A stretch of 64,000 nt of DNA from Cladocopium goreaui (GCA_947184155.2 CAMXCT020001668.1:776081-840080); one strand, 5' to 3'; positions 31,085 through 43,880 are shown, counted from the stretch's first letter. Made by a program: numbers and translations. The notes: a model not told the origin generated them from the sequence alone.

Positions 31085-31727
31085 ATCATAATTCACTATT
31101 CTAGTAGGATTTTACATTGTCTATCTTTTGGGGGGGTTACCACAGGTGAAATTTTGAATATATCAAGAATTTGCATCGTGCATCCCCACTTATATACCCG
31201 CAATCAAACATGGCAAGGGAATGGGCATTTAAACGGGAACAGTTCGGAACATAGTTTATTCATGGTGGATTTTCCAGCAAATCATCTTTCATCCACAGGG
31301 TATCACATTGAATGTCCCATGAAGAATCCGGTTTTTCATGGTTATCAATGATTCACCATTATCTACCACATGGGGGGTTTCTTAAAATTTCAGATCCCCT
31401 AAGTCACCATGATTGTTTCAATACCAAGTCGTGGTCCATGACGACTGGATGATGACTGGGGTACCCCCATGACTAAGCCCGGAAACCTCCATGACTGGGT
31501 GAAGTGATGTATAAATATTGCTATCGATATGCCACACATGGAGCATTTGGGTACAATGTGGGGCCCCCAAACGATAGCTAAGTTGGTGCAAATACTGTAA
31601 CTCCAACTTCACTGTGGTTTATGCTACTTATATCTACTTATAACGAACCAACGTTGCTGTTTTTTTTTTAAACCAACGTTCACATCGCTGGGCCCCACAT
31701 TGTATAAACCATCCAACACCATCGCAG

Positions 31728-31797
31728 GACTGCAACATCTCTTCGCACTGCTGTCGCAGGGGCAACAGAAGATGGAGGAGGCGGTAGAGACCTGGCC
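31728..31797 (+). CDS. Putative exon, Gln-rich helix
   Basis: CATCGCAG acceptor. Reads LQHLFALLSQGQQKMEEAVE. A GTAGAG donor is available at 31784, in which case the exon is shorter. Confidence 0.5.
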
Positions 31798-32252
31798 GAA
31801 AAAACACCAGAGATTGGATTTTTTGTGGGAAAACATAGGAAAGTATTGGAACATAATGGAAAAGATGCGAACATATAGTCCAAATCATCTAGAATCATAG
31901 GGATTTTGTAGGGATTTAACTTTAACATGATTTAACCATCCAAAAAATGATATGTCATGGGAATGAATGAGATTTGATCATTTACAATAGGGACTTAACT
32001 TTCCAAAATGGTGCCCCAGGTCGTTGGCTACGTTGGCACAAATTACTAAAATACGTGTTGGGTTTATAGTTCATGAAGGCTATAAATTACAAGCGGGCGG
32101 TGCCGGCACCATCTTATATCTTGCAGTTTTGGTGGATGCTAAAAGAATGTGAACAGGTTTTGCCAAAAAGGAACCAGGCCCCAACAGTTGTTTGTTGAAA
32201 ACATTTGAAACAATGTGGTAAGGTTTCCTAAACAAGGGGAGTGTGAAGTATG

Positions 32253-32362
32253 TACCCTCTGGTAAACATACAAGAAGCTATTGAACATGGCCATAGAAAT
32301 AGTAGATTTTCCCATGAAAAATTGTGATTTTCCATGGTTATGTAAACGTTTACCGGAGGGTA
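32253..32362 (+). mobile_element. Foldback element family B, copy 6
   Basis: TA-CCCTCTGGTAAACATAC to GTTTACCGGAGGG-TA, internal arm TTTTCCCATGAAAAATTGTG. Confidence 0.8.
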
Positions 32363-32654
32363 TCCCAAATTTTGGAGATCGTGAAATATCTGGTTTGTCT
32401 CTCATTTTTAGCGACCCACCAATCCATGGGAAAGCTTGAAACTTATCCATCTTTGGCGGGTCATTTTTCATATTTCTTGAGGCTTTCTGAAATTCCGCAA
32501 ACATATAGTCAGTATAGCAATCATATAGCAATCATATAGTCAGTATAGTCAGTGAAACCATCTGGGTATTGCCACAAAAATGATGAGGGTGTCAGTATAG
32601 CGATTGACAATGGAGTGGGATTGCCTGCAATTACTTGCTTGGTGGCTTCACCAG

Positions 32655-32718
32655 CGTCACTAAGGACGGTTTGGCCAAAATTGAGGCGGACGCAACAAGA
32701 TACGAGACTTCGGCTGGA
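32655..32718 (+). CDS. Putative exon
   Basis: TCACCAG acceptor. Reads VTKDGLAKIEADATRYETSA to TGA at 32719. The frame is also open upstream (LLGGFTS), so the acceptor may be earlier. Confidence 0.45.
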
Positions 32719-33402
32719 TGATGGGTGATGTGCTGTGGCGTGCCTGTCATGTTGAAAAACGGAAGAAGACTCGCCCTAGATCAGTAGGGTTTTAGAATGT
32801 TTTAGATAGGGATCGCTCCTTGTAGAGACCAGTACTATTTTCAATATGTTTTTGCGATTCTCAAAAAGTCATTAAAACAAGAAAAAGTGAAAACCAGGGG
32901 CCCAGGGGCCCAGGGGAAAATAACGTTTGAGAAGATTTGGGATAGGTCAATTAGAAGCCACTTGCCCTTTGCCACTCGACCGCGCTTGGCGCGCCACTTG
33001 GGGCATCGCCACTGACTTGAGGCATTGCCTGCCCTGTGCGGGACATGTGATGTGTGGAAAAGAAAACCATTTCTACATTGACCCAAACTCAAACATTTCT
33101 CAAAAGCGCTCAAAAAGTTATTACATTTCACAAAGCAACAAAACATCTTAACAGGTTTGTCAAAAAAAGGCCTCAAAGATTTGTGCGCTGACTTTTTTCC
33201 TCCTCAATGTATTCATAAATATATATATATATACAGTACACACACACTATGTAAAAATGTATATATATGTATAGCATATTTATATATATAGATAAATACC
33301 AACTATACATGTGCTGGCTTGTTCACACAATTCCCTTGCGCCCATCCTTTGGCCGTTCGAACGCGAACGACCAAAAAAACGCGGTGTGTTTTTTCCGCTC
33401 AG

Positions 33403-33453
33403 GAACTCACTGTCTCTGAGAAGCTACGAAGCAAGTTTTTGGGCCGAAACCTG
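33403..33453 (+). CDS. Putative 51-bp exon
   Basis: TTTTTTCCGCTCAG acceptor and GTGAAT donor, phase 0 to 0. Reads ELTVSEKLRSKFLGRNL. A strong polypyrimidine tract supports splicing. Confidence 0.5.
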
Positions 33454-34312
33454 GTGAATTCACTGTGTGTTGAAATATTCCATGACTTTCAGAGTACTTT
33501 CTAGTAACAAGTTTTGATCCTCGATGTTCAAAAAATGTACAGAAAACAACAATCCTTACCTATAGCACTAAAGAATATATATATATATATATAGAGATTC
33601 AATATGATTTCAAGACTCATGGTATTGACCTAACCACAAAACAGTTAATTTGTTTGTTGTCATGTTTGCCTTTCACACATGGAAAAAAACACCAAAACTA
33701 TCCAAAACTACAGGTTGTTGCGCTGTTGTTTTAGGGATGTAGACAGATTGCAACAGTACCTATGCATACCAACCAGTTGGCGGAAGACCTGCCGGAAACT
33801 TCAATGTGTGGCTAGAAGCCATGGTTTCCTATCAATTTCCAATAAATCAATTCATATGGTGCTTCATCCCATTTCAGCCATGGAAACCCAATAACTTCCT
33901 ATGGTCATATCGAGTCATCTCGAGTCATATCCCCATGAAATGCTTGGTTTCATCATGTTTTATCCGCCATAGACATCCCAGTCTCGTCCCCAAGAGGTAT
34001 GAAAAATGGGCCATGGAGTCCTTAAAACGCGGTCGGGTACCCACCGAGATGGACCCTGGTCGGGGAGACCCAGTTGGTGGATTTCGGTGGTGAAGTTCGG
34101 TGATTCTTTCGACATGTTGCCATGGTAAATGCCCCCAAACAAATGTGATGTTCTGGTGATACATTAGCCATGAATATTGGAACATGCCAACTAAACATTG
34201 GCATTTTCCATGTTGATGTTGGACTGCCAAAGGGTTAAGCACGTCTATGTAAGATGATGTTCACTCTGAGGATTCTCAAATTTGACATGTCCATCATCTA
34301 TTCCATGGTCAG
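33454..34312. other. No gene seen
   Basis: A TA run near 33570 and overlapping open frames on both strands at 33925-34242 without splice or composition support. Confidence 0.45.
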
Positions 34313-34380
34313 GCTGCGTAGACCACTTATGGTGGTGGAATTGTGCGGGGAATTCAACGCCCTTGATGAATCGATACACG
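34313..34380 (+). CDS. Putative exon
   Basis: GGTCAG acceptor and GTCTTAG donor. Reads LRRPLMVVELCGEFNALDES then IH. It ends in phase 0, compatible with the next island at 34520. Coordinates may be off by one base. Confidence 0.42.
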
Positions 34381-34519
34381 TCTTAGATGATTTCAGGCAA
34401 TCTGAGTGATTTCTTTGGAGGTTTGGAACCTTTCTTCCACTGATGCTGGAAATAGATGTTTCGTCATGCCCCTGATAGTCCAATTCTAAGAAATCAATTC
34501 GTTTCCCTATCAATTTCAG

Positions 34520-34627
34520 GTGGGGAAGGCTGAATTCATCTTGGCTTTGGCATGGTCGTTGCATGTTGGGCAGGTCAAACCTGCAGACTGGCCAGCTGCT
34601 ATCTGGAAATTCATGGACTTTGCATTT
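34520..34627 (+). CDS. Putative exon
   Basis: CAATTTCAG acceptor, phase 0. Reads VGKAEFILALAWSLHVGQVK then PADWPAAIWKFMDFAF to TAG. A CAG-GTCAAA donor lies inside, so the true exon may end after LHVGQ. Confidence 0.5.
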
Positions 34628-34841
34628 TAGATGGAGGTTTACAGGGTAACTGTCCCATTTTGGGAATAGTGGACATCACCTTATAGTAGCCATTATAGAC
34701 CATATACCTAATGGTTGGGTGATGTTCAATGGGGACATTTAATGACCCATGATTTATGGCTGTGAAAATCATCAATGGTGAATCATCGTGAATCATACTG
34801 ATATATCATTAATTACATGGTTCCTGTGTTCCCCTTCCAAG

Positions 34842-34887
34842 ACTTCAAGACAAGGTGGCATTCAATGGGAGGAACTGTCTGCAGCAG
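34842..34887 (+). CDS. Putative 46-bp exon
   Basis: CTTCCAAG acceptor and CAG-GTAAAA donor. Reads LQDKVAFNGRNCLQQ. It is the last island before the 106-bp array. Confidence 0.42.
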
Positions 34888-35282
34888 GTAAAAACAGCCA
34901 AATGTCATGACACCGTGGGGGTTCAAACAGCTGCAGCATGCTGCAGCCCTCACCAGGGTACTGGGAGATACCATGAGATACCCCACCATACTTGCTCGCA
35001 ACAAAACTATGAATGGGGCTCATCTTAGTGGAGATATATGGAGAACCCATGGGTTTTGATCAATGATGGTGCCCTGAAGTTCTGAAGTTCTGAATATCAT
35101 CCACGCGTTAGGACCCTCAAGATAGACATTGCAGCCGCCGCGAACCCCATGCCCAAATGATTTTCTTGGTCGAGTGTTTTCGCAGTTATGAATTCTCAAC
35201 TATACAATCCTATACATAATCATTACAAGACAACTTAATAGAATGGGCTAGCGCCCTGGTGCCGCCGACCCCCCTTTTTGGA

Positions 35283-38009
35283 GGGGCATGTTGCTGTAAG
35301 AGTTGTTGCCTTGGAGGCCTGCGGAAGCGTTTGGAGGGTTTCAGTCCGGTCAAACGACAGTCTTCAACTCCCTGAAAAACAGATGGCAGGGGCATGTAGC
35401 TGTAAGAGTTGTTGCCTTGAAGGCCTGCGGGAGGGTTGGAAGCGTTTGGGGGTTTGAGGCCGGGCAAACTGCAGTCTTGAACCCCCTGAAAAACAGATGG
35501 CAGGGACATGTAGCTGTAAGAGTTGTTGCCTTGGCGGCCTGCGGAAGCGTTTCGGGGGTTTGAGGGCGGGCAAACGGCAGTCTTGAACCTCCTGAAAAAC
35601 AGATGGCAGTGGCATGTAGCTGTAAGAGTTGTTGCCTTGGAGGCCTGCGGAAGCGTTTGGAAGGTTTGAGGCCGGGCAAACGGCAGTCTTGAACCCCCTG
35701 AAAAACAGATGGCAGGGGCATGTAGCTGTAAGAGTTGTTGCCTTGGAGGCCTGCGGAAGCGTTTGGGGGGTTTGAGGGCGGGCAAACGGCAGTCTTGAAC
35801 CCCTTGAAAAACAGATGGCAGGGACATGTAGCTGTAAGAGTTGTTGCCTTGGAGGCCTGCGGAAGCGTTTCGGGGGTTTGAGGGCGGGCAAACGGCAGTC
35901 TGGAATCCCCTGAAAAACAGATGGCAGGGGCATGTAGCTGTAAGAGTTGTTGCCTTGAAGCCGGGTTTGAGGGCGGGCAAACAGCAGTCTGGAATCCCCT
36001 GAAAAACAGATGGCAGGGGCATGTAGCTGTAAGAGTTGTTGCCTTGAAGCCCTGCGGAAGCGTTTGGGGGGTTTGAGGGCGGGCAACCGGCAGTCTTGAA
36101 CCTCCTGAAAAACAGATGGCAGGGGCATGTTGAAAAAACAGATGGCAGGGGCATGTACCTGTAAGAGTTGTTGCCTTGGAGGCCTGCGGGAGGGTTGGCA
36201 GCGTTTGGCGGGTTGGAGGCCGGGCAAACGGCAGTGTTGAACCCCTGAAAAACAGATGGCAGGGACATGTAGCTGTAAGAGTTGTTGCCTTGGGAGGGTT
36301 GGAAGCGTTTCGGGGGTTTGAGGGCGGGCAAACGGCAGTCTGGAACCCCCTGAAAAACAGATGGCAGGGGCATGTAGCTGTAAGAGTTGTTGCCTTGAAG
36401 CCCTGCGGAAGCGTTTGGGGGGTTTGAGGGCGGGCAAACGGCAGTCTTGAACCCCCTGAAAAACAGATGGCAGGGGCATGTAGCTGTAAGAGTTGTTGCC
36501 TTGGAGGCCTGCGGAAGCGTTTGGGGGGTTTGAGGGCGGGCAAACGGCAGTCTTGAACCCCCTGAAAAACAGATGACAGGGGCATGTAGCTGTAAGAGTT
36601 GTTGCCTTGGAGGCCTGCGGGAGCGTTTGGGGGGTTTGAGGGCGGGCAAACGGCAGTCTTGAACCTCCTGAAAAACAGATGATGGCAGGGGCATGTAGCT
36701 GTAAGAGTTGTTGCCTTGGAGGCCTGCGGAAGCGTTTGGAAGGTTTGAGGCCGGGCAAACGGCAGTCTTGAACCCCCTGAAAAACAGATGGCAGGGGCAT
36801 GTAGCTGTAAGAGTTGTTGCCTTGGATGCCTGCGGAAGCGTTTGGGGGGTTTGAGGCCGGGCAAACGGCAGTCTCCCTGAAAAACAGATGGCAGGGGCAT
36901 GTAGCTGTAAGAGTTGTTGCCTTGGAGGCCTGCGGAAGCGTTTGGGGGGTTTGAGGGCGGGCAAACGGCAGTCTTGAACCCCCTGAAAAACAGATGGCAG
37001 GGGCATGTAGCTGTAAGAGTTCTTGCCTTGGGAGATGGCAGGGGCATGTAGCTGTAAGAGTTGTTGCCTTGGAGGCCTGCGGAAGCGTTTGGAAGGTTTG
37101 AGGCCGGGCAAACGGCAGTCTTGAACCCCCTGAAAAACAGATGGCAGAGGCATGTAGCTGTAAGAGTTGTTGCCTTGGAGGCCTGCGGAAGCGTTTGGGT
37201 GGTTTGAGGGCGGGCAAACGGCAGTCTTGAACCCCCTGAAAAACAGATGGCAGGGGCATGTAGCTGTAAGAGTTGTTGCCTTGGAGGCCTGCGGGAGCAT
37301 TTGGGGGGTTTGAGGGCGGGCAAACGGCAGTCTTGAACCCCCTGAAAAACAGATGGCAGGGGCATGTAGCTGTAAGAGTTGTTGCCTTGGAGGCCTGCGG
37401 AAGCGTTTGGAGGGTTTCAGGCCGGTCAAACGGCAGTTTTGAACTCCCTGAAAAACAGATGGCAGGGGCATGTAGCTGTAAGAGTTGTTGCCTTGAAGGC
37501 CTGCGGGAGGGTTGGAAGCGTTTGGCGGTTTGAGGCCGGGCAAACTGCAGTCTTGAACCCCCTGAAAAACAGATGGCAGGGACATGTAGCTGTAAGAGTT
37601 GTTGCCTTGGAGGCCTGCGGAAGCGTTTCGGGGGTTTGAGGGCGGGCAAACGGCAGTCTGGAATCCCCTGAAAAACAGATGGCAGGGGCATGTAGCTGTA
37701 AGAGTTGTTGCCTTGAAGCCGGGTTTGAGGGCGGGCAAACGGCAGTCTGGAATCCCCTGAAAAACAGATGGCAGGGGCATGTAGCTGTAAGAGTTGTTGC
37801 CTTGAAGCCCTGCGGAAGCGTTTGGGGGGTTTGAGGGCGGGCAAACGGCAGTCTTGAACCCCCTGAAAAACAGATGGCAGGGGCATGTAGCTGTAAGAGT
37901 TGTTGCCTTGGAGGCCTGCGGAAGCGTTTGGGGGGTTTGAGGGCGGGCAAACGGCAGTCTTGAACCCCCTGAAAAACAGATGGCAGGGGCATGTAGCTGT
38001 AAGAGTTGT
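35283..38009. repeat. 106-bp minisatellite array, left part
   Basis: About 26 units with consensus landmarks GAAAAACAGATGGCAGGGG, GTAGCTGTAAGAGTTGTTGCC and CAAACGGCAGTCTTGAAC. Variants include shortened units carrying GAAGCCGGGTTTGAGG (about 35957 and 37716) and units with GGTTTCAGGCCGG. The unit lacks TTA, CTA and TCA, so all three minus frames are open over kilobases. The long minus ORFs here are by-products of that, not genes. Confidence 0.95.
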
Positions 38010-38048
38010 ACACGAGGCCCGAGAAGGGCAGCCAGACTTGCAGGCTAA

Positions 38049-38663
38049 AGAGAAGACCCCAAGCCCAGCGACAAGACAACGGTGCCAGCAAAGGAAGGAA
38101 AAGCAACGCAGAAAAGAAAGTTGTGCGAATACAAGTGTCCGCACTGTAGTGAATCCGTGACGAGCACGGTGCGTACAGGTCAAGTAGATCATCGCCGCAG
38201 ATGCGGGAACCGATTTCGCGTGAAGGACGCACGCGTAGTGGACAAAGCTTATGTTTACATGTGCCCATTTTGCAACGGGGAGACTGTAAGCAACACCAGA
38301 ACGGGGCGAATAGACCATAGGAGCGTTTGCGGCAACCGATTTTATGTGGAGGAGGGCCGTGTCAGCACAGTGGCAAAAGCTTACGTGTACATATGCCCAT
38401 TTTGCAATGGGGAAACGTCAAGTAACACCAAAACGGGGCGAATAAACCATAGGAGCATATGCGGCAACCAATTTTATGTGAAGGAGGGCCGTGTCAGCAG
38501 AAAGACGCGGCGCCATGCCCACTCCTGCCCGGTGTGTCAAACTGTTGTGTGGTCATGCCGTTCGTCTGGGCAGATTCACGTCAACCATGACACGCCTGCT
38601 GGGAAACCATGCAAGAAAACAAAATGGTTCGTGCCACAACAGAAGCCCCATAAGAGATGGTGA
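38049..38663 (+). CDS. Tandem C2HC zinc-finger-like protein or exon in the 106-bp array
   Basis: Open from after a TAA at 38046 to the TGA at 38661. There is no ATG before the second finger, so this may be an exon. Three repeats of about 43 residues share CPxC-x14-H-x3-CGNxF (Cys at about residues 19/22, 61/64 and 105/108 counted from 38082; His 37/79/123; Cys 41/83/127). A fourth diverged module begins CPVC and ends with a His and GKPC. The spacing suggests one zinc ion per repeat. The tail is basic. The 680-bp island around it is unique sequence bounded on both sides by 106-bp minisatellite. A nucleic-acid or protein-binding role is possible but not shown. Confidence 0.6.
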   Translation, partial: REDPKPSDKTTVPAKEGKATQKRKLCEYKCPHCSESVTSTVRTGQVDHRRRCGNRFRVKDARVVDKAYVYMCPFCNGETVSNTRTGRIDHRSVCGNRFYVEEGRVSTVAKAYVYICPFCNGETSSNTKTGRINHRSICGNQFYVKEGRVSRKTRRHAHSCPVCQTVVWSCRSSGQIHVNHDTPAGKPCKKTKWFVPQQKPHKRW

Positions 38664-38689
38664 ATCACAAGCTCTTGTAGCCCATGCAC

Positions 38690-41600
38690 TCCCTGAAAAA
38701 CAGATGGCAGGGGCATGTAGCTGTAAGAGTTGTTGCCTTGGAGGCCTGCGGGAGGGTTGGCAGCGTTTGGGGGGTTGGAGGCCGGGCAAGCGGCAGTCTT
38801 GAACCCCTGAAAAACAGATGGCAGGGACATGTAGCTGTAAGAGTTGTTGCCTTGGAGGCCTGCGGGAGGGTTGGAAGCGTTTCGGGGGTTTGAGGGCGGG
38901 CAAACGGCAGTCTGGAACCCCCTGAAAAACAGATGGCAGGGGCATGTAGCTGTAAGAGTTGTTGCCTTGAAGCCCTGCGGAAGCGTTTGGGGGGTTTGAG
39001 GGCGGGCAAACGGCAGTCTTGAACCCCCTGAAAAACAGATGGCAGGGGCATGTAGCTGTAAGAGTTGTTGCCTTGGAGGCCTGCGGGAGGGTTTGGGGGG
39101 TTTGAGGGCGGGCAAACGGCAGTCTTGAACCCCCTGAAAAACAGATGGCAGGGGCATGTAGCTGTAACAGTTGTTGCCTTGGAGGCCTGCGGGAGCGTTT
39201 GGGGGGTTTGAGGGCGGGCAAACGGCAGTCTTGAACCTCCTGAAAAACAGATGGCAGGGGCATGTAGCTGTAAGAGTTGTTGCCTTGGAGGCCTGCGGAA
39301 GCGTTTGGAAGGTTTGAGGCCGGGCAAACGGCAGTCTTGAACCCCTGAAAAACAGATGGCAGGGGCATGTAGCTGTAAGAGTTGTTGCCTTGGAGGCCTG
39401 CGGAAGCGTTTGGGGGTTTGAGGCCGGGCAAACGGCAGTCTTGAACCCCTGAAAAACAGATGGCAGGGGCATGTAGCTGTAAGAGTTGTTGCCTTGGAGG
39501 CCTGCGGAAGCGTTTGGGGGGTTTGAGGGCGGGCAAACGGCAGTCTTGAACCCCTGAAAAACAGATGGCAGGGGCATGTAGCTGTAAGAGTTCTTGCCTT
39601 GGAGGCCGGTTGAAGCGTTTGGGGGGTTTGGAGGCCGGGCAAACTGCAGAGTCTTGATGTAAAAAAACAGATGGCAGGGCATGTTAGCTGTAAGAGTTGT
39701 TGCCTTGGAGGCCTGCGGAAGCGTTTGGGTGGTTTGAGGGCGGGCAAACGGCAGTCTTGAACCCCCTGAAAAACAGATGGCAGGGGCATGTAGCTGTAAG
39801 AGTTGTTGCCTTGGAGGCCTGCGGGAGCATTTGGGGGGTTTGAGGGCGGGCAAACGGCAGTCTTGAACCCCCTGAAAAACAGATGGCAGGGGCATGTAGC
39901 TGTAAGAGTTGTTGCCTTGGAGGCCTGCGGAAGCGTTTGGAGGGTTTCAGGCCGGTCAAACGGCAGTCTTGAACTCCCTGAAAAACAGATGGCCGGGGCA
40001 TGTAGCTGTAAGAGTTGTTGCCTTGAAGGCCTGCGGGAGGGTTGGAAGCGTTTGGGGGTTTGAGGCCGGGCAAACTGCAGTCTTGAACCCCCTGAAAAAC
40101 AGATGGCAGGGACATGTAGCTGTAAGAGTTGTTGCCTTGGAGGCCTGCGGAAGCGTTTCGGGGGTTTGAGGGCGGGCAAACGGCAGTCTGGAATCACCTG
40201 AAAAACAGATGGCCGGGGCATGTAGCTGTAAGAGTTGTTGCCTTGAAGCCGGGTTTGAGGGTGGGCAAACGGCAGTCTGGAATCCCCTGAAAAACAGATG
40301 GCAGGGGCATGTAGCTGTAACAGTTGTTGCCTTGAAGCCCTGCGGAAGCGTTTGGGGGGTTTGAGGGCGGGCAAACGGCAGTCTTGAACCCCCTGAAAAA
40401 CAGATGGCAGGGGCATGTAGCTGTAAGAGTTGTTGCCTTGGAGGCCTGCGGAAGCGTTTGGGGGGTTTGAGGGCGGGCAAACGGCAGTCTTGAACCCCCT
40501 GAAAAACAGATGGCAGGGGCATGTTGAAAAAACAGATGGCAGGGGCATGTAGCTGTAAGAGTTGTTGCCTTGGAGGCTTGCGCGAGGGTTGGCAGCGTTT
40601 GGGGGGTTGGAGGCCGGGCAAACGGCAGTCTTGAACCCCTGAAAAACAGATGGCAGGGACATGTAGCTGTAAGAGTTGTTGCCTTGGAGGCCTGCGGGAG
40701 GGTGGTTGGAAGCGTTTCGAGGGTTTGAGGGCGGGCAAACGGCAGTCTGGAACCCCCTGAAAAACAGATGGCAGGGGCATGTAGCTGTAAGAGTTGTTGC
40801 CTTGAAGCCCTGCGGAAGCGTTTGGGGGGTTTGAGGGCGGGCAAACGGCAGTCTTGAACCCCCTGAAAAACAGATGGCAGGGGCATGTAGCTGTAAGAGT
40901 TGTTGCCTTGGAGGCCTGCGGAAGCGTTTGGGGGTTTGAGGGCGGGCAAACGGCAGTCTTGAACCCCCTGAAAAACAGATGGCAGGGGCATGTAGCTGTA
41001 AGAGTTGTTGCCTTGGAGGCCTGCGGGAGCGTTTGGGGAGTTTGAGGGCGGGCAAACGGCAGTCTTGAACCCCCTGAAAAACAGATGGCAGGGGCATGTA
41101 GCTGTAAGAATTGTTGCCTTGGAGGCCTGCGGGAGCATTTGGGGGGTTTGAGGGCGGGCAAACGGCAGTCTTGAACCCCCTGAAAAACAGATGGCAGGGG
41201 CATGTAGCTGTAAGAGTTGTTGCCTTGGAGGCATGCGGAAGCGTTTGGAGGGTTTCAGGCCGGTCAAACGGCAGTCTTGAACTCCCTGAAAAACAGATGG
41301 CAGGGGCATGTAGCTGTAAGAGTTGTTGCCTTGGAGGCCTGCGGAAGCGTTTGGAGGGTTTCAGGCCGGTCAAACGGCAGTCTTGAACTCCCTGAAAAAC
41401 AGATGGCAGGGGCATGTAGCTGTAAGAGTTGTTGCCTTGGAGGCCTGCGGAAGCGTTTGGAAGGTTTAAGGGCGGGCAAACGGCAGTCTTGAACCCCCTG
41501 AAAAACAGATGGCAGGGGCATTGTAGCTGTAAGAGTTGTTGCCTTGGAGGCCTGCGGAAGCGTTTGGGGGGTTTGAGGCCGGGCAAACGGCAGTCTTGAA

Positions 41601-43250
41601 CCCCCTGAAAAACAGATGGCAGGGGCATGTAGCTGTAAGAGTTGTTGCCTTGGATGCCTGCGGAAGCGTTTGGGGGGTTTGAGGCCGGGCAAACGGCAGT
41701 CTTGAACCCCCTCAAAAACAGATGGCAGGGGCATGTAGCTGTAAGAGTTCTTGCCTTGGAGGCTTGCGGGAGGGTTGGAAGCGTTTGGGGGGTTTGAGGC
41801 CGGGCAAACTGCAGTCTTGAACCCCCTGAAAAACAGATGGCAGCGACATGTAGCTGTAAGAGTTGTTGCCTTGGAGGCCTGCGGGAGGATTGGAAGCGTT
41901 TGGGGGGATTGAGGGCGGGCAAACGGCAGTCTTGAACCCCCTGAAAAACAGATGGCAGGGGCATGTAGCTGTAAGAGTTGTTGCCTTGGAGGCCTGCGGA
42001 AGCATTTGGGGGGTTTTGAGGCCGGGCAAACGGCAGTCTTGAACCCCCTGAAAAACAGATGGCAGGGGCATGTAGCTGTAAGAGTTGTTGCCTTGGAGGC
42101 CTGCGGAAGCGTTTGGAGGGTTTCAGGCCGGTCAAACGGCAGTCTTGAACTCCCTGAAAAACAGATGGCAGGGGCATGTAGCTGTAAGAGTTGTTGCCTT
42201 GAAGGCCTGCGGGAGGGTTGGAAGCGTTTGGGGGTTTGAGGCCGGGCAAACTGCAGTCTTGAACCCCCTGAAAAACAGATGGCAGGGACATGTAGCTGTA
42301 AGAGTTGTTGCCTTGGAGGCCTGCGGAAGCGTTGCGGGGGTTTGAGGGCGGGCAAACGGCAGTCTGGAATCCCCTGAAAAACAGATGGCAGGGGCATGTA
42401 GCTGTAAGAGTTGTTGCCTTGAAGCCGGGTTTGAGGGCGGGCAAACGGCAGTCTGGAATCCCCTGAAAAACAGATGGCAGGGGCATGTAGCTGTAAGAGT
42501 TGTTGCCTTGGAGGCCTGCGGAAGCGTTTGGAGGGTTTCAGGCCGGTCAAACGGCAGTCTTGAACTCCCTGAAAAACAGATGGCCGGGGCATGTAGCTGT
42601 AAGAGTTGTTGCCTTGAAGGCCTGCGGGAGGGTTGGAAGCGTTTGGGGGTTTGAGGCCGGGCAAACTGCAGTCTTGAACCCCCTGAAAAACAGATGGCAG
42701 GGACATGTAGCTGTAAGAGTTGTTGCCTTGGAGGCTTGCGGAAGCGTTGCGGGGGTTTGAGGGCGGGCAAACGGCAGTCTGGAATCCCCTGAAAAACAGA
42801 TGGCAGGGGCATGTAGCTGTAAGAGTTGTTGCCTTGAAGCCGGCCGGGTTTGAGGGCGGGCAAACGGCAGTCTGGAATCCCCTGAAAAACAGATGGCAGG
42901 GGCATGTAGCTGTAAGAGTTGTTGCCTTGAAGCCCTGCGGAAGCGTTTGGGGGGTTTGAGGGCGGGCAAACGGCAGTCTTGAACCCCCTGAAAAACAGAT
43001 GGCAGGGGCATGTAGCTGTAAGAATTGTTGCCTTGGAGGCCTGCGGAAGCGTTTGGGGGGTTTGAGGGCGGGCAAACGGCAGTCTTGAACCCCCTGAAAA
43101 ACAGATGGCAGGGGCATGTAGCTGTAAGAGTTGTTGCCTTGAAGGCCTGCGGGAGGGTTGGAAGCGTTTGGGGGTTTGAGGCCGGGCAAACGGCAGTCTT
43201 GAACGTCCTGAAAAACAGATGGCAGGGGCATGTAGGTGTAAGAGTTCGGC
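38690..43250. repeat. 106-bp minisatellite array, right part
   Basis: About 43 further units of the same repeat after the unique island, ending near 43250 in degenerate copies. Shortened GAAGCCGGG units recur near 40247, 42421 and 42838. A truncated junction (GGGGCATGTTGAAAAAACAG) near 40520 repeats one near 36130. The same ordered set of variants recurs about every 1.8-2.2 kb, which indicates higher-order units. Confidence 0.95.
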
Positions 43251-43635
43251 AGGAGCATGTAGATGGCTGGGGCATGTAGCTGACAGAGGTGTTGCCTTGA
43301 TGGCGTGTGCCTTTGCTTGCGACCCGAAAGCCAAGTTCCACACCTCCGGTGGTCCCAGGCGCCGCCCCTGCCTTGGCAAAGGCCGGGGTCGGCGGATTTC
43401 GAGCATATGTTTTGTTATTTTTAGATAATCTAAAATCTCTATATATATATATAATCAGAATAAATACACACATGTTATATCTATGGCAGTATTGTATAAT
43501 AGATTATGAATATATGGCACATGTATGGCACATGCGGCGCATTTGCGGCTTCTTCGAAGCGCCAGCTTCGATGGGATGAAACCGAGGCTCGAGCCTCGGT
43601 GTGTTGGTGGGAACTGGAACATCACCAGTTTTATT

Positions 43636-43880
43636 CGGTAAATCATTAGGTAAATTATCATGGCAAAATCATGGTAAAATCATGGTTCATCATTACCAGT
43701 TTTATCATGGTTAAGCATGGTAAAATCATGGTAAATCATTTCGTAGATCATTTAAGTAAAACGTGGTAAAATCATGTCACATGATTTAGTAAATCATCAG
43801 TTAAATCATGGTAAAACATGGCACATCATTAGGTAAATCATTAGGTGAAATTATGGCAAAATCATGTAAATCATCATGTA
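43636..43880. repeat. AATCATGGTAAA-type degenerate tandem repeat
   Basis: GGTAAATCATTAGG and GGTAAAATCATGG units alternate for about 245 bp. Confidence 0.75.

Noticed and set aside
35210-43473. Very long minus-strand ORFs (up to 1273 codons) across the 106-bp array
   Set aside because: The unit is not a multiple of three and contains no minus-strand stop trinucleotides, so any frame is open. The translations are the same repeat in rotating frames.
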